Positions 61,717 to 64,000 of a DNA stretch of 64,000 nucleotides are shown here, in pieces (positions within the stretch are counted from its first letter, which is position 1; the number at the start of each line of letters is the position of its first letter). The translations under genes and the position numbers were made by a program. The notes below the pieces were generated by a model, which was not told the origin of the DNA, made no database searches, and saw only the letters and a program-made list of their open reading frames with translations. The stretch is from Vitis vinifera (taxonomy: Eukaryota; Streptophyta; Magnoliopsida; Vitales; Vitaceae), in NCBI RefSeq assembly GCF_030704535.1, contig NC_081823.1, positions 26,342,001 to 26,406,000 of the forward strand, written 5' to 3'.

Positions 61717-62463
61717 ATTTTTGGTCACTTGTCTAACCTTCCTTCTCAATCATTTCAAAACACGACCATCCTCATCCCCACCCTCTTTTTTACCACTTTG
61801 GCATCTTTACCATTACCTTCTTCATTGGGATGGTTGTATAAAAAATTTGACTCTCATTTTATTGGGTTAGGAAAAATTCAACCAATTAGATGGTTTTATG
61901 TTTATATTTTCTATCAAGTTTATTCTCATTACTTTAAATCTCACCCAGATATTTATATTTGATTTTTACGTATTGTCTTTGTGTTATTTATATACTCCTC
62001 TTAATTTTATAAACTTATTTTAAAACTGTGAAAGTTTCTTTAAATCTAAAATGGACAATATCCGACCGTAATATGAGTTTTCATTTGTTTTCTTAATCTT
62101 ATAGATGGATACAACTTAATCTCATTGTTTATTCTATCATTCATTAATTTTTAACGATTTGAATGTAAAAATTTGATATTTATAAAATCGAGATTGAAAT
62201 TATGTTGAACTATTAATTTTTGAAAAATTTTAAAATTTATTTTAAACTACTAATTTAATAAATAAAAAATTGAATAACTAAATAATGGTAAAGATATTTG
62301 TTTCTAAACTCCCAAAAAGTAGCATTTTTACTAATAGTAATATGATGAGACTCGACGTATTGGTTTGCACTTTTGTGGCCATGGTGGGAGATTCTCTCAT
62401 TTCTAGCCACCCATATGAATTTGCAGCAACCAGCAGTGCCCATTCTTTTCCTTCTCCTTCCCC

Positions 62464-62470
62464 CTATAAA
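62464..62470 (+). promoter_or_regulatory. TATA box of ZIP copy 2
   Basis: CTATAAA within CCCCCTATAAAGAG, two substitutions away from the CTATATAAA of copy 1; same distance to the ATG. Confidence 0.6.
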
Positions 62471-62510
62471 GAGCTTGTGACCTTTCTCAAAGGACCCATC
62501 ACTACCCTCA

Positions 62511-63850
62511 ATGGCCTCTGCCCCCACTCTCTGTATCACCGCCACTAACCTTCTCATTCTCCTCATTTTCTTCCTCCCTAGCTTAGTCTTGTCTGACTGC
62601 TCATGTGATGAAGCTGAGCACTCTGATCACCCCAGTAATGGAGGTGAATCACTCAAGTATAAGCTTGCTGCAATTGCCTCCATCCTTGTTGCAGGTGCAG
62701 CTGGGGTTAGCATCCCTCTACTGGGGAAGAAAGTCCCAGCTCTAAATCCCGAAAACCACATCTTCTTCATGATCAAGGCCTTTGCTGCAGGCGTGATTCT
62801 AGCCACTGGTTTCATTCACATACTTCCCGAGGCGTTTGAGAGGCTCACTTCGCCTTGCCTCGGGGAGAATCCTTGGGGGAAGTTCCCGTTCACCGGGCTT
62901 GTTGCCATGATGTCCGCTATAGGGACACTCATGGTGGACACTTTCGCGACGGGGTATTATAAGAGGCAGCACTTCAGCAAGCCTAAACAAGTGACTGCCG
63001 ATGAGGAGAGGGGTCAGGAGCATGCAGGGCATGTGCATGTCCACACACATGCCACACATGGCCATGCCCATGGCTCGGCCAGCCCATCCGATGAGGAAAG
63101 CCTCTCCGACCTCATCAGACGCAGAATCGTCTCGCAAGTGAGATTTGAACCCATCATTAATTCAATACTCAATTTGTTTTTTCTTCGGCTAATTTGATAA
63201 ATGTTGGTTAGGTTTTGGAACTGGGAATTGTGGTTCATTCGGTGATAATTGGAGTCTCCTTAGGCGCCTCTCAAAGGCCAGAAACCATCAAGCCTCTCCT
63301 AGCAGCCCTGTCTTTCCATCAGTTTTTCGAGGGGCTGGGGCTTGGGGGCTGCATATCTCAGGTACCATTCTTACATTCTTAGCATTTCTTTATAATTAAT
63401 CCAGATTTCTGCAGAAAATGGCCCAAGAATGTTGACACAATGACAACATCAATCATTCTTTATGAGTCCCCACCAATAAATTAGTCCTCAAAAGCCCGAA
63501 TGAATATTTTTTTCACTTTTAAAAAAAGTATGCTGTTTGAGCAGGCCAAATTCAGGTTCTCAACTATGGCCATGATGGTTCTTTTCTTCTCCGTCACAAC
63601 CCCAGTGGGAATAGTGCTAGGCATTGGAATATCAAGAATTTACCACGAAAATGGCCCAACTGCACTCATAGTTGAAGGGGTATTTGACGCGGCATCGGCT
63701 GGGATCTTGATATACATGGCGCTGGTGGATCTTCTAGCGGCGGACTTCATGAACCCGAGGCTACAGAACAGCCTGAGGCTCCAGTTAGGGGCAAATATCT
63801 CCCTTCTTTTAGGGACTGGCTGCATGTCTTTCTTGGCCAAATGGGCTTGA
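62511..63850 (+). CDS. ZIP-family zinc/iron transporter, copy 2, 360 aa
   Basis: Exons 62511-63137, 63212-63361 and 63545-63850, colinear with copy 1, with introns of identical length. I see seven nucleotide differences in the coding exons, giving three amino-acid changes: residue 3 Thr to Ser, a Ile to Ser change in the N-terminal loop (HPINGG to HPSNGG), and a Ser to Asn change near the C-terminus (RLQSSL to RLQNSL). None touches the transmembrane signatures or the histidine-rich loop. Both copies look functional and should have the same transport activity; any divergence is more likely in expression. Copy-specific reads would be needed to tell transcripts apart. Confidence 0.93.
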
Positions 63851-64000
63851 TGAGTTTTGATCAATTTTGATGTACGTCTAAATGTAAATCTACGTCTTTT
63901 CTTTCTTGTGCCTGTTTTTGGCTTTATATATAGCAGGACGCATACAAAAATATGCAAGTGATGGTTCCTAAGCAAACAAATGGAGCCAAAAGCGAAGTTT

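Larger units (their letters stand above)
54904..61721. repeat. Tandem segmental duplication, unit 1 (about 6.8 kb)
   Basis: From TTTTGGTCACTTGTCTGACC the sequence repeats almost identically from about 61717-61722, and the match is still running at the window end (57167 against 64000). Start codons are 6833 bp apart. Unit 1 lacks 17 bp present in unit 2 (after TTTTTTACCA near 54976; the bases after TTTTTTACCA near 61794 in unit 2). Only a handful of substitutions occur over the ZIP exons and introns, so the duplication is recent. Confidence 0.85.
61717..64000. repeat. Tandem segmental duplication, unit 2 (cut by window end)
   Basis: Same order as unit 1 from the upstream region through the ZIP gene and its 3' flank. 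Ends only because the window ends. Confidence 0.85.

Overview
This is plant nuclear DNA: AT-rich (with many A/T runs and MITEs), genes split by large introns with canonical GT..AG borders, LINE, SINE and LTR relics, and deduced proteins that are typical of flowering plants. The protein flavour and the repeat families suggest a woody eudicot, most likely grapevine (Vitis). That genus call is an inference from recognition, not from a search.

Layout. (1) 1-6.5 kb, minus strand: the first 13 coding exons of a B3-type mitotic cyclin; the cyclin box lies beyond the left edge. (2) 7-16 kb: repeat territory. A MITE, four copies of an unnamed dispersed repeat, a decayed IRE1-like gene, a LINE RNase H relic, a 22-bp LINE stub and a tRNA-derived SINE. 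(3) 16.4-18.7 kb: a MITE and a LINE whose 5' part is inverted. (4) 21.0-22.1 kb, minus: a single-exon beta-propeller (kelch-like) protein. (5) 23.9-25.2 kb, plus: a second, longer IRE1-like pseudokinase/KEN-domain relic. (6) 26.5-30.9 kb: an LTR-like fragment, then a minus-strand patchwork of pieces from unrelated host genes (MUT9-like CK1 kinase, SMAX1-like protein, poly(A)-binding protein C-terminus), then a second LTR-like sequence. (7) 34.6-46.6 kb, minus: a complete 13-exon KDO-8-phosphate synthase gene, its introns loaded with a minisatellite, a SINE, hAT-type MITEs and a tandem duplication. (8) 48.2-52.0 kb, plus: a complete 5-exon prohibitin gene, divergent from the KDO8P synthase gene. 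(9) 54.9-64.0 kb, plus: a tandem duplication with a unit of about 6.8 kb, each unit carrying an intact three-exon ZIP metal transporter. The second unit runs off the right edge.

The intact genes are ordinary and unrelated: cell cycle (cyclin), cell-wall RG-II pectin (KDO8P synthase), mitochondrial inner membrane (prohibitin), and zinc/iron transport (ZIP pair). There is no operon-like logic. The less ordinary content is (a) the two IRE1-like relics, in which the kinase catalytic residues are gone but part of the RNase KEN signature is legible, (b) the gene-fragment patchwork at 27-30 kb, (c) the recent ZIP duplication with a visible junction, and (d) unusually clear retroposition scars, including LINE insertions of only 22 and 25 bp with intact target-site duplications.

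All gene models were read by eye from frames, splice signals and phase consistency. No alignment or expression evidence was available.
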